Source: Candidatus Sulfopaludibacter sp. SbA3
GTDB lineage: Bacteria > Pseudomonadota > Alphaproteobacteria > Caulobacterales > Hyphomonadaceae
Length of the DNA stretch: 64,000 nucleotides
Assembly (NCBI GenBank): GCA_945913285.1
Contig: CAMEDD010000006.1
Span: 23,834-87,833, forward strand
Direction: 5' to 3'
A program made the position numbers and the translations under genes. Within the stretch, counting starts at the first letter, position 1, and each line of letters opens with the position of its first letter. Positions 18,664 through 27,268 of this stretch are shown here, piece after piece. A model generated the notes under the pieces. The model made no database searches, was not told the origin of the DNA, and saw nothing but the letters and a program-made list of their open reading frames with translations.

Positions 18664-18854
18664 ATCCAGCGCCCCCGCAGCTGCGCCGCGAGGCCCAGAA
18701 CCCCGCCAATGCCGAGCCCTGCCATCAGCGGCGTAATCGCGTAAGGCAGGGACCAGCCGGCCCGCTCGATGACCTGCGCCGTCAGGGGCGCAATGAAGCC
18801 GAGCCCGAAGAGCAGGGGCCCGAACCGGAAAATGAGTCCAAGAAATACGAACAT
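18660..18854 (-). CDS. Small two-helix membrane protein coupled to the desaturase
   Basis: Protein of 64 aa from ATG 18854, with a GGAGGG ribosome site about 7 bases upstream. Two hydrophobic helices (MFVFLGLIFRFGPLLFGLGF and ITPLMAGLGIGGVLGLAA) are separated by a short polar loop. Its TGA overlaps the desaturase ATG. It is too short for a known enzyme; it might stabilise or localise the desaturase. Codon bias matches the neighbours. Confidence 0.65.
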   Translation of the reverse strand: MFVFLGLIFRFGPLLFGLGFIAPLTAQVIERAGWSLPYAITPLMAGLGIGGVLGLAAQLRGRWI

Positions 18855-18876
18855 GGCAGGCCCTCCAAGAAAAAAG

Positions 18877-18892
18877 ATGACGCATGCGTCAT
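18877..18892. promoter_or_regulatory. Perfect 16-bp palindrome, candidate operator
   Basis: ATGACGCATGCGTCAT is a perfect inverted repeat flanked by an A-run on the left and a T-run on the right. It lies in the 86-base gap between the start of the desaturase operon (18854, leftward) and the DUF4345 gene (18941, rightward). The size and symmetry fit a dimeric repressor site of TetR or GntR type; the regulator is not in the adjacent genes. Confidence 0.55.
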
Positions 18893-18940
18893 TTTTTGGC
18901 AAGAGCTAATTTGAAATCAGATCAATAGGGGATACCCACC

Positions 18941-19324
18941 ATGAAACTCGGCTTGCAAATCGTCCTCGGCCTCTTCTCGCTTATCCCGCTGGCGTTTGCG
19001 GCGATGGGGCTTTTATCCGGCATGGCAGGTGCCGATCCGGCGGCCACAGTCTCGGCCGCCGTAGACAACCAGTACCGCTACATGTCCGGCGTCTACATCC
19101 TCGTAACGTTCCTCCTCTGGTACGCCATCCCGCGCATTGAGAAGCATTTTGCGCTCATGGCGATGATCTGCGCCGCTCTCGTCATCGGCGGTATCGGCCG
19201 TCTCCTGTCACAGGGCGCCCTAGGTCCGGGTACGGAGCAACAGCAGATCGGCGCCTTCATCGAACTTAGCTCGCCGCTGCTGCTCGTCTGGCTCTGGTTC
19301 GTGACACGCCAAGCGCGTAACTGA
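18941..19324 (+). CDS. DUF4345 family membrane protein
   Basis: Protein of 127 aa with four hydrophobic helices (about 3-25, 48-62, 70-88, 104-122). The pattern, including the QYRYMSGVYI segment after the first helix, fits DUF4345. Function unknown. It is divergent from the desaturase operon and may share its palindromic operator. Confidence 0.75.
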   Translation: MKLGLQIVLGLFSLIPLAFAAMGLLSGMAGADPAATVSAAVDNQYRYMSGVYILVTFLLWYAIPRIEKHFALMAMICAALVIGGIGRLLSQGALGPGTEQQQIGAFIELSSPLLLVWLWFVTRQARN

Positions 19325-19346
19325 AACGGCCGTAACTTTGCGGGGC

Positions 19347-19703
19347 TCAGTTTTCCTGCCCCGCCCGGATCAGATTGCCATCCGGGTCCAGCAACGCGCA
19401 TTCGCGCATGTTCCAGGCTTTGGCTTCAACCGGGTGAAACCGCGGCATGCCCGTGCGCGGAAGGCCAAGCCGTTCCACTTCCGCCGAGAACGCCTCGATG
19501 TCAGAGGTCCGAAGATAGGCGCCGTGATCGTTTTGGTGCGGATCATGCCCCGCGTTCAAGAAGAAATGGATTTCCGCGCCCTCACGTTTCATCAGCAGGT
19601 AGTCGGCGTCGATGTAAATCGTCTCGAAGCCGAGCGCCGCATAGAAGCGTTCGCTCGCCGGAATGTCGCCTGACGGCAGGATCGGAGACAGCTTCTCAAG
19701 CAT
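19347..19703 (-). CDS. VOC superfamily protein (glyoxalase/bleomycin-resistance fold)
   Basis: Protein of 118 aa from ATG 19703. The N-terminal SPILPSGDIPASERFYAALGF matches the first VOC repeat, and FHPVEAKAWNMRECALLDPDGNLIRAG the second repeat ending with the typical DPDGN(L). The overall look is of a bleomycin-resistance-type member that may bind a ligand rather than catalyse. It starts 23 bases after the end of the GDPD lipoprotein gene and may be co-transcribed. Confidence 0.82.
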   Translation of the reverse strand: MLEKLSPILPSGDIPASERFYAALGFETIYIDADYLLMKREGAEIHFFLNAGHDPHQNDHGAYLRTSDIEAFSAEVERLGLPRTGMPRFHPVEAKAWNMRECALLDPDGNLIRAGQEN

Positions 19704-19726
19704 CGGTTCTGTCCGTTTCCTGGGCT

Positions 19727-20704
19727 TTAACGCGCCGCGCAAGCCGCCCAGCCGGCTTCGTCCGCCTCCAGGTACTCAGCTACACGCAGCGGCTCGTCCG
19801 TCGAGATCAGCACGACCCCGTCATCAACCAGGCGCTGGTACTCGCTGCCATCCCCGTCGCTCCAGTACCGGTCGTCCAGGCGCTCACCCTTGCGCCCGAG
19901 CGTGCCAAAGGCCGGCTCGACGCCCTCGTTCATCAACCGCTCGAACGCCGGCGGATCGGGTTCCCGCGTGCCTGTCCAGCCAATGATCCGTGTTCGGTCC
20001 ACGCCCCGCGATTCGAGGGACTCAATATCCCGGCTTCCGCGCACCGAAGCCGTCATCATCATCGCTGGGGCCAGCTTCGCGATCGCCTCGGCCTCCTCAT
20101 CGGAATAGGAGATCATCACCGCATGGCCCTCCGCCCCCGCCGCCTTCACCGCCTCGATGATGTTGCGCAAGCCGCTCGTCTCCTTGCGGTCGAGCTGCAC
20201 CACCGCGCCGTTCTGCTTCGCCCAGAGCAGCACATCGGTCAGCTTGGGCGCATGAAACCGCGTCAGGTCGCCTTCGTTGTCCTTCAGCCGGATCTTTGCG
20301 ATGTCGGCCCAGTCGGTATCCGAGACATAGCCGTCGCCATCGGCGGTTCGCCCGAATCGGTCATCATGATGGAGGAACATCACCCCGTCGCGGCTCGTCG
20401 CCACATCGAGTTCGAACACTCGCACGCCCTCGCTGAATCGCTGTTTCAAGGTCTCGAGGGCGTTCTCCGGATATCCCGGGCCAGGTCCGCCCCGGTGCGC
20501 CGCGACGATCACGCCGCCAGACTTACGCAGGCAGTCGAACAGGTCCGGCAAGGGCGGCAACGGCGCAGCCTCGGCGGCCGCCTCGGCCTCAACCGCCGCC
20601 AGCTCGCTGCTTGTCCCGGCCTCGGCCCCGGCGCTCGTCTCTGCGCGCTCGCTGCACCCGGCCAAGACAGCTGCGGCCAAGAACCATCCCACAACCCGCC
20701 TCAT
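19727..20704 (-). CDS. Glycerophosphodiester phosphodiesterase family lipoprotein
   Basis: Protein of 325 aa with a lipoprotein signal (FLAAAVLAGC) and a Glu/Ala-rich linker to about residue 50. The GDPD TIM-barrel signatures follow: VAAHRGGPGPGYPENALET, FELDVATSRDGVMFLHHDD and VVQLDRKE. It would hydrolyse glycerophosphodiesters to glycerol 3-phosphate and an alcohol in the envelope. It is divergent from the acyl-CoA ligase gene over 113 bases, so that gap contains both promoters. Confidence 0.88.
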   Translation of the reverse strand: MRRVVGWFLAAAVLAGCSERAETSAGAEAGTSSELAAVEAEAAAEAAPLPPLPDLFDCLRKSGGVIVAAHRGGPGPGYPENALETLKQRFSEGVRVFELDVATSRDGVMFLHHDDRFGRTADGDGYVSDTDWADIAKIRLKDNEGDLTRFHAPKLTDVLLWAKQNGAVVQLDRKETSGLRNIIEAVKAAGAEGHAVMISYSDEEAEAIAKLAPAMMMTASVRGSRDIESLESRGVDRTRIIGWTGTREPDPPAFERLMNEGVEPAFGTLGRKGERLDDRYWSDGDGSEYQRLVDDGVVLISTDEPLRVAEYLEADEAGWAACAAR

Positions 20705-20817
20705 ATCCCTTGTCCTTTCCTTGCGTCAGCACAATTGCCCGAATAGACAGGGCATCGAAAAATCACAAGCGCCGCCCGGCCCGGACTGAAGCGGCGCGGA
20801 ACCGGAGGAAGACCCGA

Positions 20818-22443
20818 ATGAAAGGCATTATGCAGGACTGGCCGCTGACCGTGGACAAGATCCTCGAGCACGCGCGCCTGCAGCACGGCAACCGTGAGAT
20901 CATCACGCGCCGTGTCGAGGGCAACATTACCCGAATCACCTATGCGGACCTGTATGTCATGGCCAAGCAGGTCTCCTCGGCCCTGAAGGACACTGGCATC
21001 GGTCTCGGCGACCGCGTTGCCACTCTCGGCTGGAACTCCGAACGCCACATGGCCACCTGGTATGGCGCGATGGGCATCGGCGCGGTCCTTCATACGATCA
21101 ACCCGCGCCTCCACCCCGAACAAATCGCCTGGATCGCCAACCACGCCGAAGACAAGGTCCTCGTCTTCGACAAGACCTTCCTGCCGATCGTCGAGGCCAT
21201 CCGTGACCAGCTCGAAACCGTCAAGACCTTCGTCATTTATGCCGGCGCCGACACAATGCCCGAGAACAAGCTCGGCGCCATCGCGTTCGACATCTGGATC
21301 GACGGACGCAGTACGAATGTCCGGTGGGGTGATTTCCCGGAAGATACTGCTTGCGGCCTCTGCTACACCTCCGGCACCACCGGCAACCCGAAGGGCGTAC
21401 TCTACTCGCACCGCTCCAACGTCCTCCACACACTCGTCACCATGGGTAAGGATGCCATGGGCATGGGCTCGTCCGACTCGGTGCTCCCCGTTGTGCCGAT
21501 GTTCCATGCCAACGCCTGGGGCCTTGCCATGTCGTGCCCCGCCACTGGGGCCAACATGGTCATGCCCGGCGCCCAGATGGACGGCGCCTCGATCTATGAG
21601 CTTCTGACCAACGAGAAAGTCTCGATCACGGCGGCCGTGCCCACCGTCTGGTTGATGCTGCTGACGCACCTCCAGGCCAACAACCTCAAGCTGCCCCACC
21701 TGAAGAAAGTCCTCATCGGCGGATCGGCCATCCCGGAACGCATCCTGCGCGCCTTCGAGCAGGATTACGAAGTCGACGTCATCCACGCCTGGGGCATGAC
21801 GGAAACCTCGCCCCTCGGCACGCTCGGCGCCCTGCCGCCCAGCATGGTCGATGCCGATGTCGATACCCGCATGAAGCAGAAGATGAAGCAGGGCCGCCCA
21901 CCCTTCGGCGTCGAGCTCGCCATCGTTGATGATGACGGCAAACCGCTGCCACGCGATGGCAAGACGTCCGGTCGTCTCCTGGTGCGCGGCGCGGCCGTCG
22001 CCGGGGGCTACTTCAAGGGCGCAGGCGGCCATGTGCTTGATGCCGAAGGCTACTTCGACACCGGCGACGTCGCGACGATCGATGAGATCGGTACGATGGT
22101 CATCACCGACCGCGCCAAGGACGTGATCAAATCCGGCGGCGAGTGGATTTCCTCCATCGACATCGAGAACATCGCCGTCGGCCATCCCAAGGTCGCTAAC
22201 GCCGCCGCGATCGGCATCTACCATCCGAAATGGGACGAGCGCCCGCTCCTGATCGTGCAGGCCAAGCCCGGCGAAGATCCGACCAAGGAAGAAATCCTCG
22301 CCAGCCTCGAAGGCAAGATCGCCAAATGGTGGACGCCGGATGACGTCCAGTTCGTCGATGCGATTCCGCTCGGCGCCACCGGCAAGATCAATAAGCTCGC
22401 CCTGCGCGAAACCTTCAAGGACTACAAACTCCCCACCGCGTGA
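20818..22443 (+). CDS. Long-chain fatty-acid--CoA ligase family (AMP-binding) protein
   Basis: Protein of 541 aa. The adenylate-forming signature [19 protein letters not shown] is intact, with the later [10 protein letters not shown] and [21 protein letters not shown] hinge motifs and the C-terminal catalytic Lys region ([13 protein letters not shown]). It activates a fatty or related carboxylic acid to its CoA thioester. The closest look is of medium/long-chain acyl-CoA synthetases of the dicarboxylate/AlkK type. Start at ATG 20818 after GGAGGAAG. The following DUF3088 gene begins inside its last codons. Confidence 0.9.
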   Translation: MKGIMQDWPLTVDKILEHARLQHGNREIITRRVEGNITRITYADLYVMAKQVSSALKDTGIGLGDRVATLGWNSERHMATWYGAMGIGAVLHTINPRLHPEQIAWIANHAEDKVLVFDKTFLPIVEAIRDQLETVKTFVIYAGADTMPENKLGAIAFDIWIDGRSTNVRWGDFPEDTACGLCYTSGTTGNPKGVLYSHRSNVLHTLVTMGKDAMGMGSSDSVLPVVPMFHANAWGLAMSCPATGANMVMPGAQMDGASIYELLTNEKVSITAAVPTVWLMLLTHLQANNLKLPHLKKVLIGGSAIPERILRAFEQDYEVDVIHAWGMTETSPLGTLGALPPSMVDADVDTRMKQKMKQGRPPFGVELAIVDDDGKPLPRDGKTSGRLLVRGAAVAGGYFKGAGGHVLDAEGYFDTGDVATIDEIGTMVITDRAKDVIKSGGEWISSIDIENIAVGHPKVANAAAIGIYHPKWDERPLLIVQAKPGEDPTKEEILASLEGKIAKWWTPDDVQFVDAIPLGATGKINKLALRETFKDYKLPTA

Positions 22444-22799
22444 GGGCGTCCCTGCAAAGAGATATCCTGTTCCTGCTGAAGCCGGGCTTCATCGATCCCG
22501 CCCTGCCGGGACAGGATTTCTATTGCTGGTCCTGCGCGCTTATGGAGGGTGTGCTCGCCTCCTTCCCGTCGCACAAGCCAAACCTCGATGTCCGCCGCAT
22601 CGCGTTCCCGCGGCCGAGGGACGAGATCATCGCCCTGATCGGCGTCGCCAACCAGTCGCTCCCGGTCCTGATCCTCGCTGACGATGCGCCGGGCGACCTG
22701 CCGGTCCAGTTCCACGAGGGCAGGCGGTTCGTCAGCGACACCATGGCGATTCTCGACGTATTGTACCGCCGCCACGGCTTTCCCCCGCCGCACCCCTAG
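22440..22799 (+). CDS. DUF3088 family protein
   Basis: Protein of 119 aa. The opening RDILFLLKPGFIDPALPGQDFYCWSCALMEG has the Cys-x-x-Cys and LLKPGF elements of DUF3088 and a thioredoxin/glutaredoxin-like start, and NQSLPVLIL fits the cis-Pro strand. The GTG start at 22440 overlaps the TGA of the acyl-CoA ligase gene (GTGA), implying translational coupling. The function is unknown; a thiol-redox or glutathione-S-transferase-like role is possible. Confidence 0.72.
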   Translation: MRASLQRDILFLLKPGFIDPALPGQDFYCWSCALMEGVLASFPSHKPNLDVRRIAFPRPRDEIIALIGVANQSLPVLILADDAPGDLPVQFHEGRRFVSDTMAILDVLYRRHGFPPPHP

Positions 22800-22864
22800 G
22801 GAGAGTCCCCATTGCGGGTCTCGCAGAAAGGGTTAGGTTCCGCGCCAACCCGGGAGGCCTCGTT

Positions 22865-23749
22865 ATGACCAGCGACACAGCAACAACCCAACCGTCCCAG
22901 TCTGCTGGCTGGCGCGGCACATTTGCCGGCTTCGCGCTCGGCCTGTCGATCTTTTCGATCCTCTGGTTCGCGATTGCCGCCGTCGGCACCAAGCTCGGTT
23001 TCTGGACCTGGCAGGTCGGTCTCGGCCTGATGACCATCGGCTGGGGTCCGCTTTTGCTGATGGCGGCAACCGGCGTCTCGCTCCTCGCCGTGATTATTGC
23101 GCTCATCAAGGCGCCCCGCAAACAGGCCGCTATGCTCGCCTTCGCGGCGCTGCTGATCTCGGGCCTCGCCTTCGGGCGCGTCGCGGCCTTCGGCGCTCAG
23201 GCAGGCCGCCTGCCGCCCTTGCACGATATCCAGACCGACTGGTCAGACCCCATCCGTCCCAGCGACACGCTCGCGTATGCACGCGAGTCCTCCGGCGCAC
23301 TCAATCCGATGCAGGATGATCCGGTGATTGAAGACGCCGCCAATGACCGCTGGCCCGGCATGGGCGGGCGCCGCGTCGCCGAGGTCCAGGAAGAAGCCGA
23401 ATTCAACCCGGCAGTCCACAAGTCTCCGAAGGAAACGCCTTATCCGTTGATCGCGCCGCTGATCACGAAAACGACGCCCGAAGACGCCTTTGTCGCGGTC
23501 GAAGAAGCGGTCAAGGCCCGCGGTTGGACCGTCGTCCAGTCCGTTCCGAACCAGGGCCGTCTGGAGGCGACCGATGAAAGCTTCTGGTTTGGTTTCAAGG
23601 ATGACGTGATCATCCGGGTCCGGACCGACGCCGCCGGCGCCCGCGTCGACGTACGCTCCACCAGCCGCGTCGGCCTGTCTGATCTCGGCGCGAACTCGAA
23701 ACGCATCCGCGACCTCCTCGACGAAATCGAAGTCCGCCTGAGCAAGTAA
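22865..23749 (+). CDS. DUF1499 domain protein with membrane segments
   Basis: Protein of 294 aa. Three hydrophobic helices lie in the first 120 residues. The C-terminal domain (about 145-290), with TPEDAFVAVEEAVKARGWTVV ... FWFGFKDDVIIRVR ... RVDVRSTSRVGLSDLGANSKRI, is DUF1499. The function is unknown; these proteins are common in Alphaproteobacteria and plant plastids. It sits 65 bases after the DUF3088 gene. Confidence 0.85.
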   Translation: MTSDTATTQPSQSAGWRGTFAGFALGLSIFSILWFAIAAVGTKLGFWTWQVGLGLMTIGWGPLLLMAATGVSLLAVIIALIKAPRKQAAMLAFAALLISGLAFGRVAAFGAQAGRLPPLHDIQTDWSDPIRPSDTLAYARESSGALNPMQDDPVIEDAANDRWPGMGGRRVAEVQEEAEFNPAVHKSPKETPYPLIAPLITKTTPEDAFVAVEEAVKARGWTVVQSVPNQGRLEATDESFWFGFKDDVIIRVRTDAAGARVDVRSTSRVGLSDLGANSKRIRDLLDEIEVRLSK

Positions 23750-23756
23750 CCCCCTC

Positions 23757-23822
23757 TAACCCTTCTCCCATGAAATGGGAGAGGGGGGGGGCCGCCTCCG
23801 AAGGCGGTGGGAGGTGAGGGCC
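23757..23822. repeat. Intergenic double-hairpin element
   Basis: Two adjacent small inverted repeats, CTCCCAT/ATGGGAG (23765-23781) and CCGCC/GGCGG (23792-23807), are separated by a run of nine G. This resembles the CT-rich palindromic elements commonly dispersed between genes in alphaproteobacterial genomes. A related CT-rich hairpin occurs at 33187-33209. Confidence 0.5.
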
Positions 23823-24002
23823 TTGGCCAAACCACGCAAACTCAAACCCCGGCCAGCCCCCGCTGCGTCCGGCCCTTCGAGCTGCACGCAAAAAAATCTG
23901 CATCCCCCGCATCCAGAGCCGCCGCCCGATGCATCTTACCCATGAGCACCCGGTCCTGGCTTGTTTGCCGCGTCCGGGTGCGCTCTCAGACCCAACTGAC
24001 AA

Positions 24003-24034
24003 AGGGGCAGCTTCAGGGAGCTGCCCCTCTTTTT
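24003..24034. terminator. Strong hairpin terminator at a convergent junction
   Basis: A perfect 10-bp stem AGGGGCAGCT/AGCTGCCCCT with a 6-base loop is followed on the plus strand by CTTTTT. It would end the rightward DUF1499 transcript. It also lies 9 bases past the stop of the leftward LPS operon and, read from that strand, is followed by TTTG, so it may work in both directions. Confidence 0.85.
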
Positions 24035-24042
24035 GGGCGCGG

Positions 24043-25005
24043 TCAGATAACGCCCGCGGCCTTCCAGGCCTCCTTCGGCCAGCGCCTGTGCTGCCAGAAC
24101 CATTGGCCCGGATGCGCGCGCACCTGCGCCTCCAGGAAGGCGTTGATCCGCTCGACCGACCGGCGGATATCGCCCTCGGCGTCGCCTGTATCCTCCGGCA
24201 CGAAAGGCGCGTGGAACTCCACCCGGAACCGCGCGGGCCCCGTGCGCACGGTCGAAACCGGCACGATCGGCACCTTGTACTTCAGCGCCATTCGCGTCGG
24301 CCCCGGCGCCGTCATCGCCGCGTGCCCGAAGAACGCGACCGGAATGCCTTCATTGAACTTTTGGTCATTCATCAGCGCGACTGGCGCCCCGCGCGATAAG
24401 GCCCGCATCAACTCGCGCGTGCCGATGCCCTTCGGCGCATTCACTTGCGTGCCATAAGCTGCACGCAGGTCCGCGATCCGCTTGTCAATGTGCGGATTGT
24501 TGAGGGCCCGGTATGTCATCACCGCGCTCGGAATCCGTTTGGTGATCACCGCCGGCATGATTTCCCAATTGGCGAAATGGCCCGAGATGAACACCGCGCC
24601 CTCGCCGCTTTCCCGGATCTGGTCGAGCACATCGGCGCCCACGACCTCGACCCGCCCGCTCGTGTAGAGATCAATCGCGGGCAAATGCGGCAGCTCGCCC
24701 GCCGTCCGCCCGGCGCTCTCCCACGCGGCCAGCGCCGTTTCCTCGATCTTCGCCTCGGTCCAGCCCGGAAAGGCGAGCCGCAGGTTGCGCCGCATTGTCT
24801 TGTGCTGGGACAGCGCCGGGCCGATCCTCGCCATCAGCCAGCCGCCGAAGTCCGAGGCCTTGTCCGGCCCCAGCGCCGTCATCGGGCCCCAATAGAACAG
24901 GTCCCAGGCCACGGTCTCCAGCCGCCATTGCATCCGCTGCCAGAAGGTGGCGCGGTTATCGATGTCCTTCGGGCGGACATAGTCGGCGGGGGTCTGGTCG
25001 TTCAT
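24043..25005 (-). CDS. Lipid A acyltransferase, LpxL/HtrB family
   Basis: Protein of 320 aa. The family's catalytic HxxxxE-type motif is visible in SGHFANWEIMP, with the later APKGIGTRELMRALSRGAPVALMNDQKF and MALKYKVPIVPVSTVRTG segments. It transfers a secondary acyl chain to Kdo-lipid A precursors at the inner membrane. The start overlaps the stop of lpxK (ATGA at 25002-25005). It is the last gene of the leftward LPS operon. Whether it is the lauroyl- or myristoyl-type enzyme is not decided by sequence alone. Confidence 0.88.
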   Translation of the reverse strand: MNDQTPADYVRPKDIDNRATFWQRMQWRLETVAWDLFYWGPMTALGPDKASDFGGWLMARIGPALSQHKTMRRNLRLAFPGWTEAKIEETALAAWESAGRTAGELPHLPAIDLYTSGRVEVVGADVLDQIRESGEGAVFISGHFANWEIMPAVITKRIPSAVMTYRALNNPHIDKRIADLRAAYGTQVNAPKGIGTRELMRALSRGAPVALMNDQKFNEGIPVAFFGHAAMTAPGPTRMALKYKVPIVPVSTVRTGPARFRVEFHAPFVPEDTGDAEGDIRRSVERINAFLEAQVRAHPGQWFWQHRRWPKEAWKAAGVI

Positions 25006-25997
25006 GGCCCTTCCCGTTTGAAGATCAGCGCGAGCAGGGCGTCAAGCATTTCCGGCGTCTCGAACTCGGCTTGCGCCGGAAAGACCAGCACATCTGCGCG
25101 CAGCTCCTGTGCAAGGCGCACATGGTCTTTCGAGGTCGTGATCAGGCGTGCGCCGTCCCGTTTCGCGAGCTGGTTCAGAAGGCGGAAATCGCCCGCGGTG
25201 TACGGATGATGATCCGGAAACGGCACCGCGTCGCGCAGGTCGGCGCCCGCGGCTTTGAGGCTGTCGATGAACTTCTCCGGCCGGCCAATTCCGGCGAAAG
25301 CAACCAGCGGTCCCTTCGGCGCGGATGCCGCCGCTTTCAGATGGGCTCGCAGCACCGGCTTGCCGCTATTTACAACGCTGCGCGGCACGGGCCCGTCGCC
25401 CATCAAGATGACGGCACCGGCGCGCGCGAGGCCAGAGGCGACCGGCTCGCGCAAGGGCCCCTTGGGCAGCACATGCCCGTTTCCGAAAGGCGCGCCAGCG
25501 TCAATGACGATGAAGGTGAAGTCCTTGGCGAGCGACGGGTTCTGGTGGCCATCGTCCATCACGGCGGCGCCCACGCCGTCCGCAGCCATCGCGCGCGCCG
25601 CGGCCACGCGGTCCCGGCCGATCCAGGCTTCGCCAGACGCGGCCAGAAGCAGCGGCTCGTCGCCCACATCGCGGAACGTGTGGCGCGCCGTATCGACCTT
25701 GAGCGGTCCGGCCTCGCGTCCGCCATGTCCGCGCGAGAGGGTAGCGGCTCGAATGCCGCGCGCGGTGATCCGGGCGCGGATGGCTTCGGCGACCGGCGTT
25801 TTTCCTGCGCCGCCGGTTGTGAGATTGCCGATGCAGATCACCGGAATGGAGGCGCGTTCCGGCGCTGCCTTTGAAAGTTTGCGGTTGAAGCCCGCAAGAT
25901 AAAGCCAGCTTAGCGGCGTCAGCAGCGCCCGCGTCAGCGGCGCCGCCTCTCTTGAGGAGGGGTCGAGCCCGGCCGACCAGAAGTAGGGCGCCTTCAC
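25002..25997 (-). CDS. lpxK: Tetraacyldisaccharide 4'-kinase
   Basis: Protein of 331 aa. A P-loop reading VICIGNLTTGGAGKTP follows an N-terminal membrane-proximal segment. LSRGHGGREAG, DEPLLLA and MDDGHQNPSL are hallmark LpxK motifs. It phosphorylates the lipid A disaccharide at 4'. The start codon is GTG (25997), overlapping the waaA stop as GTGA, so it depends on coupling to waaA translation. Its stop overlaps the next gene's ATG. Confidence 0.95.
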   Translation of the reverse strand: MKAPYFWSAGLDPSSREAAPLTRALLTPLSWLYLAGFNRKLSKAAPERASIPVICIGNLTTGGAGKTPVAEAIRARITARGIRAATLSRGHGGREAGPLKVDTARHTFRDVGDEPLLLAASGEAWIGRDRVAAARAMAADGVGAAVMDDGHQNPSLAKDFTFIVIDAGAPFGNGHVLPKGPLREPVASGLARAGAVILMGDGPVPRSVVNSGKPVLRAHLKAAASAPKGPLVAFAGIGRPEKFIDSLKAAGADLRDAVPFPDHHPYTAGDFRLLNQLAKRDGARLITTSKDHVRLAQELRADVLVFPAQAEFETPEMLDALLALIFKREGP

Positions 25998-27268
25998 AGC
26001 TCCGGCCCTTCGGCTTCCAGCAAGGGGCGCGGGATCAGCGGTAGCAGCGCTTCCAGCGTGGCGATCATCGGCGCATCAGCATTGGCTTCCAGCGCCGCGA
26101 CGACGTCTTCGGGGACCGCCGGCGGATGGGCAAGGCCGTCCGCCAGTTCAGCTACATTTGTCACGGTACGGACAAGTCCGGACTGAACGAGACCGTCCAT
26201 GATGCCGGCGAAATTGAACACGTCCGGCCCCGTCAGGACCGGCCGTCTGAGGCGCACGGGTTCAAGCGGATTGTGCCCGCCGATATCGGGCGCGTTTCCG
26301 CCGCCGAGATAGACCACATCCGCGAGGCGCAGCCAGAGGCCCATTTCGCCCATCGTGTCAGCGAGTAGCACGCGGTCGCGCGGCGTCGGCGCGTCGCCTT
26401 TGGAGCGGCGTGCAAATGGGATGCGCCGCGACGCGAGTAGTTCGGCGATCTCGTCGCCGCGGGCGGGATGGCGCGGCACGAGGATCAGCGCGGCGTCCGG
26501 AAACTGGGCGGCGCCGTCCAGGAACAAGGCCTCTTCGCCCAGATGGGTTGAGGCAGCAACGAAGCAGCGACGGCCATTGATGAAGGTGCTCGTGAGCCTT
26601 GCTTGCTCAACCGGATTGGCCTTCGGCGGCGATTGTGCGGTTTTCAGGTTTCCTGCGACGCGGACGGCCCTTTGCAGCAACCCTTCAAGGCGCGCGCCAG
26701 TCTCGGCGTCCGCGGCGAAGATCACGTCAAATGATCCGATCAGTGTGCGGAACACGCCGCGGAAGCGTTGCCAGCCTGCGGCGGATTTCTGGGTCATCCG
26801 AGCATTGACGAGCGCGCGCCGCGCGCCGAATTTCCCCGCTTCAAGGATCAGGTTCGGCCAGATTTCGCCCTCGGCAAAGATGCAGAGATCCGGCCGCCAG
26901 TGCTGGATGAAGCGGCGCGCCGCCATCGGTGTATCGATCGGTGCCATCGCATGTATGGCGTTCTGCGGCACCGCCGGGCCCAACAGCCGCGCGGACGTCA
27001 AGGTCTGCGAGGTGAACACGAGCATCAGGCCCGGGCGCGCTTCAATCAGGCGGCGGCCGAGTTCGAGCAGCACTAGGCTTTCGCCAACGCTCGCGCCATG
27101 CAGCCAGACAAGGGGGCCCGGCCGGCGCGGTGGCAGGCGTTTGGCCAGACGTTCGTTGAGACGCAGCGGGTCTTCCTTGCCATTGTCCGCGCGCGCGTTC
27201 AGCGCAATGCCGAAAAGCGGCGCGGCCAGCCCCGTCACGCATCTGTAAGCCAGCAGGGCGGGCGTCAT
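25994..27268 (-). CDS. waaA: 3-deoxy-D-manno-octulosonic acid (Kdo) transferase
   Basis: Protein of 424 aa. An N-terminal membrane anchor with the acceptor-binding region is followed by WLHGASVGESLV, the conserved FAEGEIWPNLI, and in the C-terminal GT-B half AASTHLGEEALF and GGHNPLEPVRLRRPVLTGP. It adds Kdo to lipid IVA. Its ATG directly abuts the stop of the DUF374 gene at 27269. The order DUF374-waaA-lpxK-lpxL is common in Alphaproteobacteria. Confidence 0.95.
   Translation of the reverse strand: MTPALLAYRCVTGLAAPLFGIALNARADNGKEDPLRLNERLAKRLPPRRPGPLVWLHGASVGESLVLLELGRRLIEARPGLMLVFTSQTLTSARLLGPAVPQNAIHAMAPIDTPMAARRFIQHWRPDLCIFAEGEIWPNLILEAGKFGARRALVNARMTQKSAAGWQRFRGVFRTLIGSFDVIFAADAETGARLEGLLQRAVRVAGNLKTAQSPPKANPVEQARLTSTFINGRRCFVAASTHLGEEALFLDGAAQFPDAALILVPRHPARGDEIAELLASRRIPFARRSKGDAPTPRDRVLLADTMGEMGLWLRLADVVYLGGGNAPDIGGHNPLEPVRLRRPVLTGPDVFNFAGIMDGLVQSGLVRTVTNVAELADGLAHPPAVPEDVVAALEANADAPMIATLEALLPLIPRPLLEAEGPEL

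Noticed and set aside
20701..22224. 507-aa minus-strand open frame
   Set aside because: Lies opposite the acyl-CoA ligase, whose motifs are unambiguous; the antisense protein is rich in Asp/Gly/His/Val without a family.
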